From positions 2,418,001-2,482,000 of the forward strand of contig NW_025408675.1 in NCBI RefSeq assembly GCF_020360975.1: a stretch of 64,000 nt of DNA. Direction: 5' to 3'. Numbering within the stretch: the stretch's first letter is position 1; every line of letters starts with the position of its first letter. The DNA is from Hirsutella rhossiliensis (taxonomy: Eukaryota; Ascomycota; Sordariomycetes; Hypocreales; Ophiocordycipitaceae). The position numbers and the translations under genes are program-made. Under the pieces are notes generated by a model. That model had not been told where the DNA came from. It worked only from the letters and a program-made list of their open reading frames with translations, and did no database searches. This document shows positions 23,471 to 35,150 of the stretch, in pieces.

Positions 23471-23878
23471 AATAGCTTAGCGAGAGAAGCTACCCCCTTA
23501 GCGGTAAAGTAGCTAGTACCTTAAAATATAAGGAAGACTATACCCCGCCCTTAAGAAAGTAGTAAGGTACTAAGCCTATAGCGGTCGCTATACTAGTATA
23601 AGCTATAAGTATATATTATAGATACCGCGACTATAAATAATAAGTAGGGCGTACTTAGGTTAGCGGTAGTATAAATAAATTATATTAGCCTTTATAAGCG
23701 CGCTTAAAAGTATATAAACTAAGCTTAGTAAGCTTTTTATTTTAGTTAGGTCTTAACTATTAAATAGTTATCCTAATCCTCCTCCTTATCCTCCTTTTTA
23801 TCCTCCTCCTTAGTATAAAGCGCGGCCCTAGCTTTAAGGGCGCGGATCTAGCCCTCTAAGCTACCTAGCTAAGCGGCG

Positions 23879-23930
23879 ACGGCGGCAGCGTTAGGGACGG
23901 CGGCGGCGGCGGCGGCGGTGCTAGTAGTAG
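23879..23930. repeat. GGC trinucleotide run
   Basis: A run of GGC/GAC units that encodes the poly-Ala part of the antisense frame of B. CpG-rich, hence untouched by CpA-directed mutation. A matching CCG run lies in E near 53131-53149. Confidence 0.7.
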
Positions 23931-24163
23931 TAGAGGCGGCGGTAGTAAAGGTAGCGGGGGCGGCTAGGGCGGCGGCGACGGTGCCCCTAAGAAAGAGAGA
24001 GTTAGCGCTATAGAGAGTATAGAAAAAGGAGCTTACTTAGGCATAAGGGCGGCGCGCTTAAGGAACTATAAGCTATAGTAGGCGGCGGCGGTAGTAGTTA
24101 AGGCGCGCTTAGCCTTATTTTAGTCCTTACCTAGCTCCGTGGCGCTCTAAGCTATAGTAATAT

Positions 24164-24621
24164 TATCGCGAAGCGTGGCCTGATTTCGTAGTTCTCGAAG
24201 ATATCCCTTAGTAAGAGGGACTAAGGAAGCTAAAAACACCCGGTATAGAAGAAGGAGCTAAAAAGAAGGTATAGAAAGGAGAGTAGGGGTATAAGGGGAA
24301 GTATAAGTAGCGAGAGATAAGATAGATATACCGGAAACGGCTGTAAAGGAAGGAAAAAACCGGTAAAAAGCTCGGTAGTTAAAAGGATATTAGTAGCTTC
24401 TTTAAGTAGGATCTTATTTATTAATTAAGATGCTAGACGGGTATAAATAGGGGCGTTAGATAGAGGAAAGAAGGATAATTAAGGCAATATAATAACTACC
24501 CCCCTACCTTTATTACTGCTCCTATAAGAATTAAATCTCTCTACCCTACCTATCCGACCCCTTACTTCTAATTTTACCTTTATATATTTTATATGCACTT
24601 CTTATATCTCTCTTTACGAGA
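24164..24621 (+). repeat. 5' LTR of Copia C
   Basis: 458 bp; starts TATCGCGAAGCG (TG RIPped) and ends TTTACGAGA. Differs from the 3' LTR mainly by C to T and G to A changes. Confidence 0.92.
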
Positions 24622-24789
24622 GTTATAAGCCTAGGAGGAATAGTATTCCTATACCTTCCGGCTACTATAAAAGGCACCCTTCTTATATCCCTTATAGCTC
24701 CCTTTTACCCCTCTTACTAGAAAAGCCGATTTTTAACCGACTTTTCTACCCCCTCTCTCCGTAACGATAACGAAAATCGACTCCTCTAC

Positions 24790-26080
24790 CGTCCCTATAG
24801 TCCGTAGGACGATTCTTATAGAGCCCTAAGATTAGGATAAGTCGGTAAAGGAGCTACGGGCTCGTATAGATAGAACTATCTATAATTTAGTCTTCTTTAA
24901 TAAGTAGGACCCTCTCGAGCCCCCTCTTTATCTTAGGGCAACGGACTTTATAGAGGGAGCCTCCCTCTTCTCTAAGCTAACCTCTATATAATAGAGAGCT
25001 TTTTCTGCTGCCTTAGGCGACTACGAGAGTTACCGAAAGGAATACCTCTACGAAACAAAGCTACTAATAGCTGCTCGTATAGCGATAACGGAATCCGTTA
25101 GTGCCGTAAAGCTAATCTCTCTTTAAGAGGAAGAGACTCCTAGGTAGTGGCTTTTAAAGCTCGAGACCTCGATAGCTCCCTCGAGAGGTTATATAACTAA
25201 CCGTATTAGGAAGACCTATACGGCCTACCTAGGAGCTTTTTCTGCTAGGAACCTACTAGCTTCTTCGTGGCTAGCTAAGTAGGAAGAAATCCTCGAGGAA
25301 GCTAACTAATACTTCCTTATAGAAGCTCTTTCCGGCTAGTAGCTATGGGATATATCTCTCCTAATAAAGCCTATTAGTAACGGTTATTTAACTATCTTTC
25401 GAGAAGCTAGCCGGGAACTAGACGAAGAGGCTGCTAGAGTATAATAGTAAGCAGTCTTATTCCTTCGTGGCTAGCACTCGACCTAGACGGCTCGACCTAT
25501 AGCTGCTGCGGCCCCTGCTGCTGCTATTGCGGCTATTGCTCCTTCGGCTCCTCCTCCCTCGAGAGCATTAACACTGTCTTTAACGGCTGCCGTAGGCCCG
25601 GCCCCGGCTCCGCCTCTTACTCCGGGCCCGGCCCCGGTCCCGTTAGTTAGTCCGGCCCGACTAGTCCCCTAATAGACCTTTTAGTCCGTTAGTTAAAAAA
25701 TCAGGGAACTAGTCGAAATCGAACCTCTTCGTTAAAATTAGTAATAAGGGGTAAAAAGGGGGGGTTTCTAAGTAGACCTTCCGGACCGGGACGAAGATTC
25801 CTCGAAGAAATAAACGAGAAGGAATCGACCTACCTACTAAGTATGCAAAAAGCCCTATCGGCTAGAAGACTACTAGCAGGTCTTCGAGGAATACTAACCT
25901 AAAGGAATTAACCCTTTAAAGAGGCTACGAGAAATAGTATAATAGTCTCTTAAGGAGGACCCCTCGTTATAGAAGAAGATAGACGAGATTCGGGTTACTA
26001 AGAAATAGCAACTAACGCCGCTACCGTAAATTCGAGGAAAAATCGTTGGTATAGTAAATCCGGCCTTCGTCTTCCCTACG
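24790..26080 (+). pseudogene. Copia C Gag region
   Basis: Translation upstream of integrase is interrupted by TAG/TAA. A Pro/Ala-rich segment at about 25495-25640 (SAPPPSRALTLSLTAAVG and GPAPAPPLTPGPAPVP) separates an N-terminal capsid-like part from a charged C-terminal part. I could not place a clear CCHC knuckle. Confidence 0.55.
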
Positions 26081-26099
26081 GATTAACAAGGCTAAGACC

Positions 26100-27800
26100 A
26101 ACCGTTAGAGCCCTCCGACTATCCCCTACGAAAATCAGCTATCCTTAACTCTAGTGCTTCCCTCGATATTTGCAATATACTCTTACGATTCTAGTCCTTT
26201 AAAAAGGTACGGAGGGAATACCTTATTGCCGGGGAATTAACCGTATAGATAGAGGGATACGGAAGGGTAAATTTTACGATAAAATTACCTAATAGGTCTA
26301 TATAAATTCTTCGACGAAAAAGGGTAGCTTTTTGCCCTCGATTTTTAACGAGCTTAATTTCCTTCTGCTTTCTTCGAGAGGAAGGAATCTTCTAGGATAC
26401 GACGTCTAAACCTACGAGGCTAGTTTAGAAGAATTAGACTATTAGGCTTATCAAGGAGAAATTCGGTTAATTTATTCTCGAATTCCGACCTATCCTTAGG
26501 AAGGAATCTCTCGAGAAATTAGCTTTCCCTACTAGGAGGGCAGGTTCTAAGGACCCTCTTCTAGCAGCCTAAGGAGACGGTCTTCTTTAGCACGTAAGAC
26601 TTAGTTACCTAGGCCCCCTAGCTTTATATAAGCTAGGCTAATAATAAGGCGTACGAATAAGGGGCCTAAAGACCGTCGAATATAAATACTACGGCTAAGG
26701 AAAGACTAGGAGACGAATTTCTAGACGAACGCCTTTACGACCGGACTAGCCGTATAAGGAAATTTAGGTCGACTAGACCGACGTCTCTAGGGATTAGGAA
26801 AGCTTTATTAGGGTAATGTTTTTTATAGACGCTTTTTTAGGGATAGTTTTCCCCTATTTCTTACGGACCTACCTAAGTAAGTATAACTAGTCGGCCCTCT
26901 AGGACTTCGTTAACTAGATAAAATCCTACTTTAGCTACGAGGTAAAGAAGATACGGTTTAACGGAGAGCTATTTACGACGGATATCTTAAATTAGCTTCG
27001 AAAAAGGGGCATTTTACCCCTCCCGTTAGCACCGAATACCTAGGCCTAGAACGGAGGGGCAGAAAGATTAAGGGGTGCTATAATAGAAAGGGCCCGTATA
27101 ATAAGACTTACTATAAGGCTTCTATACGACCTTTAGAGGGAAGTCGTTAAGACCGCCTATTACCTTCGGAACCGGACCCTAAGGGACCCTAGGGGACTAA
27201 GGGACTATAGGGACCTAGAGACCCTTTTTAAGACTTAAGGAATAAACTAGAAATCCCCCCTTAAGCTCTTTACGAAGAAGAGGGCCTCGCTAGCCTACCT
27301 TCGTGCCTATAGCTATAAGTTATACGCAATAACTACCGATATATAGCTAAAAAGGAAGAAGAAAAGAAAGCTTAATCCTAGAGCCTTTATTAGTTACCTC
27401 GTTAGGTATAATTCTACGAATATCTTCTAGATCTAGATTCCTCTTTTATAGAAGGTTATTTCGACTAGGGATATAATTTTCGACGAATCTAGCTTCTTCG
27501 ACGGAAAGAGGGATTAATAGCCCCTCTTACTCTCTTAACGTTAGCTAATTTAGAAGATTTAAATCCCCCCTTCCTAATAGTCTTAAGAAGAGGCCCTAGA
27601 CGAGGAAATAAAAGAAGAAACCGACGTCGAAGTAGTCGAGGATAACGCCGACTTCGAAGAAGAAGAGGAAGCTACTAGATTAGATAATCTAGACGAAGAA
27701 GGAGACTATAGGAAAGCGGTAGAGCTAGAATACGCTTGCCTCCCTACGCCTCCTCTTATAGAATAAGAAGAAGATCTAGAAGTAGCTTTCTTTATTAGTC
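26100..27800 (+). pseudogene. Copia C protease and integrase
   Basis: A protease-like region at about 26130-26350 begins near ALNSSASLDICN, where DSGA-type residues are expected. The integrase zone follows with RPDQPYKEIQVDQTDVSRD near 26740, FFIDAF (core Asp), FNGELFTTD and then AQNGGAERLRGAIIERAR near 27045, which keeps the catalytic Glu of the NGxxER block. It ends near YYLRNRT at 27160. The acidic DEEE-rich stretch at 27560-27720 is the linker to RT. Confidence 0.75.
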
Positions 27801-28179
27801 TTCCTATCTCGACCCCTAAGGGGGTAGGAAAGGCACTTCTCTCGAAGGATTACCCGGCTGCTTTTTTATCCCTGCTTCGAGAAGCAAAGGAAGGTATAGG
27901 GCCCGATACGGATACTAAAGAAGACTAACCTCTCCCCTATTTCTATCGTTTTTCCGACTTCTATCTAACGCTAATAGAAGACGGTTCCTACGGAGCGTTT
28001 ATAGCAGGCCGGCTATTTAAGCTAATATTAGCAAGGAAGGTATATAAAAGAGACCTCCCGGACCTACTAGTATACTAGAAGCAGCTAGAAAGACACCCCT
28101 TTAGAGACTAGTTTTTCTAGGCCTAGAAAGACTACCTAGCCTTATATAAAGAGATAGGGTCTTTCGAAGAAGTCCTTAA

Positions 28180-29720
28180 GGAAAAGGCAAGAGGAAAACA
28201 GGTCCTTAGCTATAAGTAGGTCTTTATCTATAAGACTAATAAACATAGCTTCCTTTAAAAGTGCAAAGCCTAGCTAGTTATCTACGGGAACTAGTAGGAA
28301 AAAGGGGATCTTCTTACTAGGGCAACTACCCTAGCAGGGATATCTTTTTAGACCCTTATAGCTATAGTAGTAGAATTCGATCTCGAACTCGATTAGATAG
28401 ATATAGTTAACGCCTTTATTAACTACTTACTTAAGGAAGAAGAAGTTATTTATATATACTTTCTACTAAGCTTCTAATAGCTAGGAAAGGTTCTATAGCT
28501 TAGGAAAGCTCTATACGGATTACGAAGATTACCCCTTCTTTAGTAATAGCATTTAATAGGTTCCCTCGAAGCCCTAGGCTTTAAGAAAGTCCCTTAGGAA
28601 CCGTATATAATATAGAAGGGTAAAATCACGGTCTTCTTTTACGTCGACGATATTATCTAGGCGTACTTAAAAGAGGAAGAAGTTGCTACTAGGGAGGCTA
28701 TACGAGGCCTATAATAAAGGTATAAGATAACTAGGCTAGGGGAGCTAAAGTAGTTCCTAGGGATACGAATCCTTTAGAATAGGTCCTAACGGACTATCTA
28801 GCTTACCTAAGACGCCTATATCGATAAGGTCGCTTATAAATTCCTCCCTAATTCCCTTAATAAGAAGCTTCCCTCTACGCCTATATTAAATAAAGAGCTT
28901 TTACCTAATCCGTCCTTTTAAGCTAGGGAGTAAGAGAAATACTAATATTAATAGAAGGTAGGCTCCCTGCTTTTTTTAGCTATTTCTACTAGACCGGATA
29001 TCTCTTTTACGGTCTCCTAGCTAGCTAGGCATAACTAGAATCCTAGCCCTAGGCATTAAGAAGTAGTAGATAGAGCTATCCTTTATCTCTATTTAATAAG
29101 ATTATATAGTCTACGCCTAGGAGGGCAGGAAAGGAAGAAATTAGCTACTAAAATCTTCCTTTATTCGAGCGATTCGTCCTTTATAGACAATTCCTTAGAT
29201 AGAAAGAGCTTATAGGGGTATATTATATCCCTTTTTAGAGGAACTATTACTTAGAGAGCTTCGAAGTAGGCCACCGTTACGACTTCTAGTATAGAGGCAG
29301 AGCTACTAGCTCTTTTAGAAGCGTTAAAAGAAGCGATTTTCCTTAGCCGGCTACTAATATCGTTATAACTATAAATTCCGACCCTATTAGCTATAGAATG
29401 CAATAATATATAGACTATACGAATTCTTATAGAAAACAGTAAGTTATCGACCTAGCTACGGTATATCGATATCTACTAGCATTAGTTACGCTAAGAGGTC
29501 TAAAGGGGACTTATTTCGGTCCGTTAGGTTCTAATAGCATTAATAAAAGCCAACGGTCTTACGAAGCCCCTACTAAAGCAGAAGCTAGCTATCTTCTTAT
29601 AGTAAATTAGGCTAGAAGACGTTCGAGAGAAGCTATCCTTAGAGGCCCGCCTTAAGAGTCTACGAGAGGAGCTAATAGCATATACGAGAAGGTAACGTCT
29701 ATAGCTAAAGAAAAAGGAAG
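28180..29720 (+). pseudogene. Copia C reverse transcriptase and RNase H
   Basis: Family blocks are clear: DIVNAFINYLL (first Asp region), KALYGLRRLP, then FYVDDIIQAYL at 28629-28660 with the YVDD catalytic box intact (TACGTCGACGAT at 28632). RPDISFTVSQLAQ and NPSPRH follow near 29000. RNase H shows SSDSSF, then TTSSIEAELLALLEALKEA near 29285. It is non-functional because of TAA/TAG but far less decayed than B, E or F. Confidence 0.85.
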
Positions 29721-29974
29721 AGGTTTTTCCCTTTAGAGGGCCCCCTATTTTAATTAGGTTTTTCCCTTTAAAGAAGGCCCCCTTTCTTATAGGACTTTCC
29801 CCTCTTTAGGCCCCTTTTCCTTAAGTAGGTCTAAAAGAGCCTAGGGACCTAAAAGGGCCCCTGCTTTCCTCGAGTAAAGGGAGAAGTGCAGAGCTAAGAA
29901 CCTCCTCTATACGCTTACTAGCCTAAAGCCGTATTAGCTATGCCCTTAAGGGGCAGGCTATAGCTAAGGGGGTG

Positions 29975-30431
29975 TGTCGCGAAGCGTGGCCTAATTTCGT
30001 AGTTCTCGAAGATATCCCTTAGTAAGAGGGACCAAGGAAGCTAAAAATACCCGGTATAGAAGAAGGAGCTAAAAAGAAGGTATAGAAAGGAGAGTAGGGG
30101 CATAAGGGGAAGCATAAGTAGCGAGAGATAAGACGGATATGCCGGAAACGGCTGCAAAGGAAGGAAAAAACCGGCAAAAAGCTCGGTAGTTAAAAGGATA
30201 TTAGTAGCTTCTTTAAGCAGGATCTTCTTTATTAATTAAGATGCTAGACGGGTATAAATAGGGGCGTTGGATAGAGGAAAGAAGGACAATTAAGGCAATA
30301 TAACAATCACCCCCTACCTTTATTACTGCTCCCGCAAGAATTAAATCTCTCTGCCCTGCCTATCCGACCCCTTACTTCTAATTTCACCTTCGTGCATTTT
30401 ATATGCACTTCTCGCATCTCTCTTCGCGAGA
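29975..30431 (+). repeat. 3' LTR of Copia C
   Basis: 457 bp starting TGTCGCGAAGCG; it retains several CA/TG that are TA in the 5' LTR (for example GCATAAGGGGAAGCATAAG against GTATAAGGGGAAGTATAAG). Preceded by the polypurine tract TAAGGGGGTG. Confidence 0.92.
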
Positions 30432-30674
30432 AATATAGGTAAGGACGGGCGGCGTAACCTTATAAGCGCGGCTAGCTTAAGCGTATAGAAAGTAGCTGCC
30501 CTAAGGGCGGCTAGCTTAGTCGGCGTAGGGGAGGGACTATAAGGTATATTATATATAAAGGGAATCGCGGGTAGCGCCCTAAGCTATAGCGCGCTTATAC
30601 TAGTATAGGGAGTTAGTAATACTTATAAGAATAAGGGTAGAGGGGCTTATAAAGGAGGGCGGTAAGGACCTATA

Positions 30675-30675
30675 C

Positions 30676-30706
<31 letters not shown>

Positions 30707-30707
30707 C
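30675..30707. repeat. ATT trinucleotide run
   Basis: About ten uninterrupted TAT/ATT units within the antisense frame of B, encoding poly-Asn in the minus-strand reading. Simple-sequence expansion. Confidence 0.8.
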
Positions 30708-31162
30708 GCGGCGGCTAGTAGCGGAGAGCGTTATAGGGGCGGCGGTAGCGCGGGTAGTAAAGTTAACGGCCGAGAAGCTAGGTAGCGGGTAGCGCGGAGC
30801 GGCGGTAGGCGCGACTAGGGCGGCGGGGGCAGTAGGTTAGGTAGCGGGCGAGGTAAGGGCGTAATTAATAAAGTTATCGATCTTAGTAAAGAAGTAAGAT
30901 AAAGTAAAGGAGGATATATTAAATTATTTAAATAACTAGTAAGGGTATAGGTTAGCTTATATATAGGTAGTAGTATATAGCTAGGCGCTAAGAGACTTAT
31001 AGTTATAGTTATAGCTACTACTACTAGTAATAATAATAATAGTAAGTTAAGAGGGAAGAGTAATAAAAGCACGCTAGTAAGTTATTTACTTCTTAGCTAC
31101 GCGCTAAGGTATAAGATTAACTTTATAAGGGACCGCCTATAAAGAGAGGGGCAGGGACCTTA

Positions 31163-31359
31163 TATAAGGGTATTTACCCTTAGTATAGGTCTAGGTATTA
31201 GCTTAGACCTTAGCTAATAGCGTTATAAGGTAAGGTAGGCTATATATATAAACGTATATTTAATAGTAGTAAGCGCGGCGTATAGTTAGATCCTATATAG
31301 CTTATTATTATAATATAATAAAAGGTACTTATAAATAACCCTCTACCTACCTTATAATA
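31163..31359 (+). repeat. 3' LTR of Gypsy B
   Basis: 197 bp, direct repeat of 18243-18440. A polypurine tract AAGAGAGGGGCAGGGA lies just upstream (about 31143-31158). TSD TCTTA at 31360-31364. Confidence 0.88.
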
Positions 31360-31364
31360 TCTTA

Positions 31365-32060
31365 GCTTTTAATAAGTATATCTTTAAGTTTATTAGTAAT
31401 CTTATTAATATCTACCTTAATCTTTTTAGTATTACTAATAATAAGATTAAATAATCCCTTTTAATAGCTAGCGTTTCTAAATATAATATACCTATAAATT
31501 ACTAGGTTATAAAATTTAAAGTTAAAGCTTTTAAAGTTAAAGGATATCTTATTATAACTATCTTATTACTTACTTTCTTATTTATTAAAAGGAGGTAAGC
31601 GTTCTTTATAATCTACTATATAAAGGAGAGCTAAGGTTAAGGTTATTAAGGTATCCCTTATTAATACCTATATTAGTATTATTAATATATATATAAGTAA
31701 GAGGTCTTAGTAAGGTTCTAGAATAGTTTAGATTATACTATTATTATTATTTATATCTTTTAAAGTATTATATAAGGATTATAGTTTCTTAACTAAGTTA
31801 CTAGTATTAAGGGTTATAAGGCCGATAATAAGAGCTCGGGGTTTTTTAGTATTAGCTTATTACTTTTCCTTTACTACTAGTAAAAGTATTATCTAATTAT
31901 TTATTTTCTAGTAAGCTTATTTTAATAAGTAAGATTATACCCCTATAGATATTAGCCTATTAAAGGGATAAGACCCCTAGTACTCCTTATTTAACTTTCT
32001 CCTAAGTATACTTAAAGGCTTTATAAGGACCTTAATTATTTAAGAAAGTATCCTCCTTAA
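31365..32060 (-). pseudogene. Gypsy A-left, 5' end and start of Gag
   Basis: Continues A-left after B. 31365-31920 aligns well with 33010-32460 of A-right as reverse complement; 31920-32060 aligns only loosely. It ends at the symmetry centre of the inverted repeat. No LTR structure could be identified. Confidence 0.55.
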
Positions 32061-32290
32061 TTATAGTTAATTTAAATTTTTATTTTTCCCCTTTAAAGTA
32101 AAGGTCGCTAGTTACGCGACTTTAATAGAGATAAAGAGGTATAAAGGAAAGAAATCTCTAAGACTTATATTAATAACCTAAGACTCTTAAAGCTATATAT
32201 AGGATAGATAATTAGATAATTATATAGTTAATTACTTTACTAATCCTTAGCTATATACTATATATACTTTAGGTATATACCTTTATCCCT
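32060..32290. other. Centre of the inverted repeat, unpaired spacer
   Basis: About 230 bp not matched between the A copies. It holds a small inverted sequence GTCGCTAGTTACGCGAC and AT-rich filler. It could be remnants of the 5' LTRs or old unique DNA between two insertions. I see no gene. Confidence 0.5.
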
Positions 32291-32499
32291 ATTAAAACTA
32301 GTCTCTAGGGCGTAAACTTATTATTCCGTTTTATTTATATAGCGATAAGTAGCTTTATAAAGCTAAGAATACCTAAAGGATAATAGTACTATTTAGAAAA
32401 AATAAAATCTAGGGATTTAATAATTAAAGTAGTAACTACCTTAATAGCTAGAGTTAAGGACCTAATAAAGTAATAGGCTTACTAAGAAATAAATAATTA

Positions 32500-35150
32500 G
32501 ATAATACCTTTACTAGTAGTAAAGGAAAAGTAATAAGCTAATACTAAAAAACCCTAAGCTCTTATTATCGGCCCTATAACCTTTAATACTAGCGACTTAG
32601 TTAAGAAACTATAATCCTTATATAATACTTTAAAAGATATAAATAATAATAATAGTATAATCTAAACTATTCTAAAACCCTACTAAGACCTCTTACTTAT
32701 ATATATACTAATAATACTAATATAGGTACTAATAAGGGATACCTTAATAACCTTAACCTTAGCTCTCTTTTATACGGTAGCTTATAGAGAATATATACCT
32801 CCCTTTAATAGATAAGAAAATAAGTAATAAGATAGTTATAATAAAATATCTTTTAACTTTAAAAGCTCTAACTTTAAATTTTATAACCTTATAATTTATA
32901 AGCATACTATATTTAAAAATACTAGCTATTAAAAGGGATTATTTAATCCTACTACTAGTAATATAAAAAAAATTAAAGTAGATATTAATAAGATTACTAA
33001 TAGACTTAGAGATATACTTACTAAATACTAAGATAACCTTATAAGAAGACTCCGCTAACTATAACTCTTACTTATTAGTAAATTTAATAGTAAAAATATA
33101 ACTAAATTCCTTAAGAAGTTTAAATAAAAGATATATATTAACCGTATTTATAATAAGGATAAAATAAACTAGTTAAAGTTTATATCTCTTCTATATAAGC
33201 CCTTATTATTAAAATCCTTATAGATAGACTTACTTAAAAAGAAGTAAAAAAGAGACTCCTTTAATACTACTATATATATAATATTAAATAACTAGAAACT
33301 ACTAATAACTACTTAGACTATTATAATACTAAAAAGCTTAAGACTATTATAAAAGTTATAAAATAGCTTAGTCTTTACTTATACCTATAGTATAAGGTAT
33401 ATCTTAACGGCTAAAAAGAATCTATAGTCTAGTTATACTTTATTTACTATATAATACTAAAGGAACTTATTATTAATATTATAAAGAAAAATAAGAAGAT
33501 ATTTAAAGTTATCTTAAAACTCTTATATAAAAGCCTTATCTATATAATTAATAATTACTTAGTACCTTACTAGGACGTTAAGCGATAAGATATAGTATTT
33601 AAAGTCTATAATTAAAAGCTTAAGAACCTAAAAAAAGACTAGCTCTTTAAGGAATTAATAAAGTAATAAAAGAAGCCGAATTTAATAAGGGCGAAGAAAA
33701 ACCTCTTAAAGAGTTAAAGAAAATAGATAAGAAACCTAGATAGCTTATAAAGGAGATCTTAGACCTAATAAAAGCCTTTAAAGATATAAAGATTAACTTT
33801 ACTTACTAGTAAGAGTAGATATTTAACTAGCTTAATAAGGAATAAAAACGTATTAGTAGTAAAGACTACTTTTTAAGTTATAGATAAGGAGGTAGTATAA
33901 ATACTATTAGATTTTACTACCTATTTAATTAATATATATAGTTTTAAGTTAATACTTTTAACTAGCCTAAGAGATACTTTTATTATAGTAAAGAAAGATA
34001 TAACCTTAATAAGTATAAGGTATACTCTTAGGACTATAAGATCGGATTTATAATATATAAAGTAGTAAATAAGACTCTTTACCTTAAAAGAAAAGATAAT
34101 AAAAGTATAATTCCCTTAGTACTTACTAATAAGTTCTCTTAAATAAGTATATATATTTAAAGGCTTTTATATACTAAGTAGATATATAGCTATACTCTTT
34201 TATATTACTACTTATAAAATAGGTTAAAGCTATAATTATACTATCTTACTTAAACTAAGCTATTAGTAAAAGAGAATCTAGTTTCTTAGACTAGTTTTAA
34301 AGATATAAAAGCCTATATAAGTAGAAGCTAAGGAGTCTAAAAGTAAGTAATATAAGAAAAGAAATAAGAAGGATATTAGTTATTATAATTATAAATAATA
34401 TATAATAAAGCGATATATATAATTAGATAATCTATATAACTATAATAGGGATTAATACTTATAAAAGGAAAAGATAAAGAGTTAAAGAGGATATAAAGGA
34501 AATTAAGATAATAAGAATAATAAAAACTAGCCTAAAGATTATTCCTATATACTATAGATATAAAGTAGATCTAGATAAGAAGTTTAATAGACTTATAAAT
34601 AAAATCGTTAAAGAAATTATATATAAAAGAATCTTAATCCCTTTAAATTACTTAATTAACTTTATTTCCTAACTAAGTAAGAGACTTAGTATAAAATATA
34701 TAAATATAGCCTAAGGTATAGAAAACATTAAATTCTAGACTTAAAAGAAAATAAAGAGTAATATAAGACCTTATAAAGCTATAATAATAGTTATAAAAGT
34801 AGCTAAAGATAATATAAAGAGTAGTTTACTCTTCCTTAAATATTTATAAGGAAATCTTATAGTAGCTTTAGTATAAGTTAAAGAATAAAATAAAGAATAC
34901 TAAGTTAAACTAATTAAGCTTACTTACCTTACTTATAAAGAATTAGATTATACGTGCCTTAAAGTTTAATAAGTACTAAAGGAAGTTAGGTTTATAACTA
35001 ATATAATTAGTATAATATAACTAGCCTAAGGACTATTTAATTAATAAACTTTAAAGGTAATAAGACTAAGGAAAGATAAATTTATTATATAGGAAGTAGT
35101 ACTCTTAATAAGATACTAAGAGATAACTTTAAAGGACCTTATAGCGATTC
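32500..35150 (+). pseudogene. Gypsy A-right Gag with CCHC relic
   Basis: The plus frame gives a capsid-like helical region from about 33040. At 33972-34016 the knuckle reads RYFYYSKERYNLNKYK, the CCHC motif with Cys and His turned to Tyr. A variable linker follows. The equivalent knuckle in A-left (17240-17290) keeps its last Cys, which confirms the assignment. Confidence 0.65.

Larger units (their letters stand above)
24164..30431 (+). mobile_element. Partly RIPped Ty1/Copia element 'C'
   Basis: 6268 bp with LTRs 24164-24621 and 29975-30431, TSD AATAT at 24159-24163 and 30432-30436, PBS GTTATAAGCCTAGGAG at 24622 and polypurine tract TAAGGGGGTG at 29965-29974. Order is Gag, protease, integrase, RT, RNase H. 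It is less mutated than its host B, and its 3' LTR is less mutated than its 5' LTR. It is the youngest of the A-B-C nest. Confidence 0.93.
23760..31140 (-). pseudogene. Antisense accessory frame of Gypsy B, split by Copia C
   Basis: Lies between pol and the 3' LTR on the strand opposite to pol. The minus-strand reading starts near 31000 with YFFTKIDNFINYAL, then an Ala/Pro/Thr-rich region to 30437. It resumes at 24158 after Copia C with an Ala-run region, then LGSLEG and ALKARAALYTKEEDKK, ending in a Lys/Glu/Asp tail near 23760. E carries a homologous frame with the same order (52480-53484, plus). Breaks are TAA/TAG only. No known domain recognised; a nuclear, coiled-coil-bearing accessory protein is possible but unproven. 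Confidence 0.6.
18243..31359 (+). mobile_element. RIP-degraded Ty3/Gypsy element 'B'
   Basis: Direct LTRs at 18243-18440 and 31163-31359, TSD TCTTA at 18238-18242 and 31360-31364. Without the nested Copia C its length is about 6.84 kb. Order on the plus strand: PBS, Gag with knuckle, protease, RT, RNase H, integrase, a weak chromodomain-like tail, then an antisense frame and the polypurine tract. E (51843-58797) is a relative with the same architecture and the same PBS core. Confidence 0.92.
3441..32060 (-). mobile_element. RIP-degraded Ty3/Gypsy 'A-left', host of three later insertions
   Basis: Collinear with A-right (32290-42000) as an inverted copy: left plus right coordinates sum to about 45110 for 3441-10291, about 51270 for 16466-18242 and about 64385 for 31365-31920. 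The offsets jump exactly where the young Copia (10292-16460) and Gypsy B (18243-31359) are inserted. Minus-strand order is gag (32060 to 16466), protease/RT/RNase H/integrase (about 10290 to 5900), then a 3' region with an antisense frame. I found no LTRs for this family; its 3' end was interrupted by Copia D at 3440. Confidence 0.8.

Noticed and set aside
30815..31072. Minus-strand 85-residue Leu-rich ORF
   Set aside because: It is an off-frame reading of the B antisense region; the neighbouring register aligns with E, this one does not.
32060..32290. LTR of Gypsy A
   Set aside because: No second copy of this sequence was found after either integrase, so no LTR can be claimed.
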